A DNA stretch of 17,716 nucleotides, taken from contig UQJT01000044.1 in assembly GCA_900541395.1 (NCBI GenBank), positions 1 through 17,716 of the forward strand, written 5' to 3'. Below are positions 15,776 to 17,716 of this stretch, in pieces. Each line of letters starts with the position of its first letter. The stretch's first letter is position 1. Made by a program: the position numbers and the translations under genes. The stretch comes from an uncultured Desulfovibrio sp. GTDB taxonomy: Bacteria; Desulfobacterota; Desulfovibrionia; Desulfovibrionales; Desulfovibrionaceae. Under the pieces are notes generated by a model that saw nothing but the letters and a program-made list of their open reading frames with translations, made no database searches and had not been told where the DNA came from.

Positions 15776-16740
15776 AGCGTCCCTCCGCTCCTTTTCCGCC
15801 CGACCATCTGCACGAACTGCCGGATTGCGCCGCCGATTTTCTGACCTGGCTGGCGTTTCAGAAAGGGGCCTCTCCTGCCACGGTGGCGGCCTACGGTCGC
15901 GATCTAGTGGATTTTGAACACTATTTGGGAGGCGAAGGAGCCAGTCTGGCCGCCCCCGACGGTGTGACCAAACGACACATCCAAGGCTTTTCCGCCTTCC
16001 TCTTCCGTCAGGGCGACGCCCGCAGCACCAGGGCCCGCAAGCTTTCGGCTCTGCGCTCCCTGTTCCGCCACTTGCTGCACACGCATACAATCACCGCCGA
16101 TCCCTGCCGGGGCGTGCGCAATCCGCGCCAGGAGCAGCGCCACCCGGCCATGCTCAACGTGGATCAGGCGTTCGAACTGTTGGCCGACACGCCACCTTCC
16201 TCGCCCGCCACGGCCGACGACGCGATCCGCGTCCGCGACCGGGCGCTGCTGGAACTACTCTACGGATCGGGGCTGCGCATTTCGGAAGCGCTGAACCTGG
16301 ACGTGGACGACTATGCCCCCGGCGATCGGGCGCTGATGGTGATGGGCAAAGGCGACAAGCAGCGGCTATCGCCCCTCAGCGATACCAGTCGTTCCGCTCT
16401 GAACGCTTGGCTGACGGCCCGGCCCATGCTGGCCGGAAAGGACGAACGAGCGCTGTTCGTGGGACGGCGCGGAGCGCGTCTCAATCGGCGGCAGGCGGCC
16501 CGCGTTGTGGAGACGGCGGCCAAGTTGGCCGGCATTCAACAGCATCTGTCCCCCCATGACCTGCGTCACTCCTACGCCACACATCTTCTGGAAAACGGCG
16601 CGGATCTGCGCAGCGTACAGGAACTGCTGGGGCATAGCCGCATTTCCACCACGCAACGCTACACCCACCTCAACCTTGATGCACTGACCAAAGTATACGA
16701 CGCCGCCCATCCCCTGGCCGGAACCAAAACCAAAAAGTGA
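15772..16740 (+). CDS. xerC: Site-specific tyrosine recombinase XerC
   Basis: This 322-residue recombinase resolves chromosome dimers at dif together with its XerD partner. The N-terminal SAM-like core-binding domain covers about 15-110. All catalytic residues are present: R169 (SGLRISEAL), K193 (GKGDKQR), H262 and R265 (SPHDLRHSYATHLL), H288 (LLGHSRISTTQ) and Y297 (RYTHL). The ending LDALTKVYDAAHP is XerC-like rather than XerD-like. The ATG at 15772 overlaps the dprA stop (ATGA) and has GAGG 10 bases upstream. An alternative ATG at 15763 leaves only one base after GAGG. The housekeeping setting argues against a mobile-element integrase. Confidence 0.92.
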   Translation: MKRPSAPFPPDHLHELPDCAADFLTWLAFQKGASPATVAAYGRDLVDFEHYLGGEGASLAAPDGVTKRHIQGFSAFLFRQGDARSTRARKLSALRSLFRHLLHTHTITADPCRGVRNPRQEQRHPAMLNVDQAFELLADTPPSSPATADDAIRVRDRALLELLYGSGLRISEALNLDVDDYAPGDRALMVMGKGDKQRLSPLSDTSRSALNAWLTARPMLAGKDERALFVGRRGARLNRRQAARVVETAAKLAGIQQHLSPHDLRHSYATHLLENGADLRSVQELLGHSRISTTQRYTHLNLDALTKVYDAAHPLAGTKTKK

Positions 16741-16745
16741 CCCGC

Positions 16746-17459
16746 ATGGCCGATTCCGCCGCTCCTGTTCCCTCTCTGTCCGCTTCCGAACTTTGTTTCG
16801 AGGCCTGCGGCCGTTCCTGGCGTTTACGTCGGGCCGACCTGGAAGCCTTGTGGACCGCCATGAGCGAGGACGACCCCGGCTGGCAGGAAGATGAACGTCT
16901 GCCCTACTGGGCCGACCTGTGGCCTTCGTCTCTGGCTCTGGCCGCATGGCTGGCGGCTCGACGCGCCGACATCGCGGACCGCGCCTGTCTGGACGTGGGG
17001 TGCGGCCTGGGGTTTACCGCGCTCGTCGGGCAATGGCTGGGCGGCCGGGTCACGGGGATGGATTACGACGCCGACGCGCTGGCCTACGCCCGGATCAACG
17101 CGGAACTCAACGCCGTGTCCGGCGTGACATGGACGATTATGGACTGGCGCGCGCCCACGCTTGAACCGGGCGTCATCGACCGCGCCTGGGCCGCGGACAT
17201 CGTGTATGAACAACGCTTCGCCGCGCCGGTGGCGGCCTTTCTGGCCCATATTCTGGCCACGGACGGCGCGGCCTGGATCGCCGAACCGGGCCGCGCGGTA
17301 TTCCGCGCCCTGCTCGACGAACTGCCCGCCCACGGCCTGAGCTTCAGCAAGGCTTGCTTCACCCCCACCTGGCCCCTGACTCCCCAGGCCGTGCCGGTAC
17401 CCGTGACCATCTGGGAAATACGCAGAAGGCCGAACTTCAAAACGGCTATCGACGGCTGA
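16746..17459 (+). CDS. Class I SAM methyltransferase, family-16-like
   Basis: This 237-residue protein has a seven-beta-strand SAM-binding fold. Motif I is LDVGCGLGF (82-90), and the acidic loop ending strand two is DYD (106-108). PYWADLWPSS at 53-62 and DIVY at 151-154 match the W-P and D-x-x-Y signatures of family-16 protein methyltransferases, which include ETF-beta lysine methyltransferase. The substrate is therefore probably a protein, but this is inference. The ATG at 16746 is chosen; a GTG at 16737 overlaps the xerC stop (GTGA) and is also possible. Neither has a clear ribosome-binding site. It is the last gene of the cpoB-dprA-xerC run and is followed 12 bp later by a hairpin. Confidence 0.82.
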   Translation: MADSAAPVPSLSASELCFEACGRSWRLRRADLEALWTAMSEDDPGWQEDERLPYWADLWPSSLALAAWLAARRADIADRACLDVGCGLGFTALVGQWLGGRVTGMDYDADALAYARINAELNAVSGVTWTIMDWRAPTLEPGVIDRAWAADIVYEQRFAAPVAAFLAHILATDGAAWIAEPGRAVFRALLDELPAHGLSFSKACFTPTWPLTPQAVPVPVTIWEIRRRPNFKTAIDG

Positions 17460-17471
17460 ATCTATTCCTTA

Positions 17472-17502
17472 CAGGGCAGACGCATCTTATACGTCTGCCC
17501 TG
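17472..17502 (+). terminator. Hairpin ending the cpoB-dprA-xerC run
   Basis: CAGGGCAGACG (17472-17482) pairs perfectly with CGTCTGCCCTG (17492-17502). Inner pairs can extend the stem with one mismatch to a CTT loop. It starts 12 bases after the methyltransferase stop. No T-run follows. It shares its core with the hairpin at 13403-13433. Confidence 0.65.
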
Positions 17503-17667
17503 ATGCCGCCACGACGGCAGCGCCCGAAACCACAGGCTTTGTGGGCTCGAAGCACTACTGCACCGCCAGAGCAACTCTCCACATATCCACAACTACCAAT
17601 TTGTATTATTTGAATTTAATATTTATGATACGTTTATTTTGCTATCCGTTTAAAATAAGAAAATCAC

Positions 17668-17710
17668 AACCCCCCGCATAGCGGGTGGTTTGCTCCAGCC
17701 CTATAAGGGC
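17668..17710. mobile_element. Possible IS200/IS605-type element end (partial)
   Basis: Two adjacent hairpins lie at the window edge after about 90 bp of AT-rich DNA. The first spans 17668-17690, with CCCGC-ATA-GCGGG at its tip and outer AACC/GGTT pairs around one mismatch. The second is GCCCT-ATA-AGGGC (17698-17710). Subterminal hairpins with short loops are a hallmark of IS200/IS605 ends, and the sequence is reminiscent of them. No transposase is inside the window, so this remains tentative. Confidence 0.35.
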
Positions 17711-17716
17711 CTAATA

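Overview
The window reads as a chromosomal segment from a GC-rich delta-proteobacterium of the Desulfovibrionaceae. This rests on gene content and family resemblance: a selenocysteine-containing two-subunit periplasmic formate dehydrogenase with FdhE, an omega subunit and DnaJ of Desulfovibrio type, and a FG-GAP/DUF1844/argC block. I could not run a database search, so genus and species are not claimed. The genes are GC-rich. Two stretches are strikingly AT-rich: about 8041-8280, and about 17580-17665 near the right edge.

Left part (1-2640, + strand): the 3' part of rnr (RNase R), then rpoZ and dnaJ, then tRNA-Thr(CGT) with its own promoter and terminator. The first 55 bases are an exact reverse complement of 100-154, which looks like a fold-back artefact at a sequence end.

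Formate dehydrogenase region (2640-7675, + strand): a structured leader, then fdhA read through an in-frame UGA at 3463-3465 as selenocysteine, fdhB one base later, a strong hairpin, and fdhE. Together they make and mature a Tat-exported Mo/W-selenoprotein with a three-cluster Fe-S partner. No membrane or cytochrome subunit is encoded nearby, so electrons presumably go to soluble periplasmic cytochrome c3. The fdhE 3' end runs into a convergent XRE-type regulator on the - strand.

Gap (8016-8705): no convincing gene. It holds the AT-rich XRE promoter region, a diverged duplicated element with a hairpin between the copies, and the argC terminator.

Middle (8706-11970, - strand): in transcription order, an exported FG-GAP/VCBS protein, a small DUF1844 protein and argC (arginine biosynthesis).

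Right part (12074-17459, + strand): an RsmF-like RNA m5C methyltransferase. It is followed by a tight four-gene run: cpoB-like TPR lipoprotein, dprA, xerC and a family-16-like methyltransferase. Two closely related hairpins sit after the RsmF-like gene and after the last methyltransferase. The window ends in AT-rich DNA with two small hairpins resembling an IS200/IS605-type end.

I found no CRISPR array, phage module or obvious defence system. The least explained parts are the fdhA leader, the 8260-8510 duplicated element and the right-edge hairpins.
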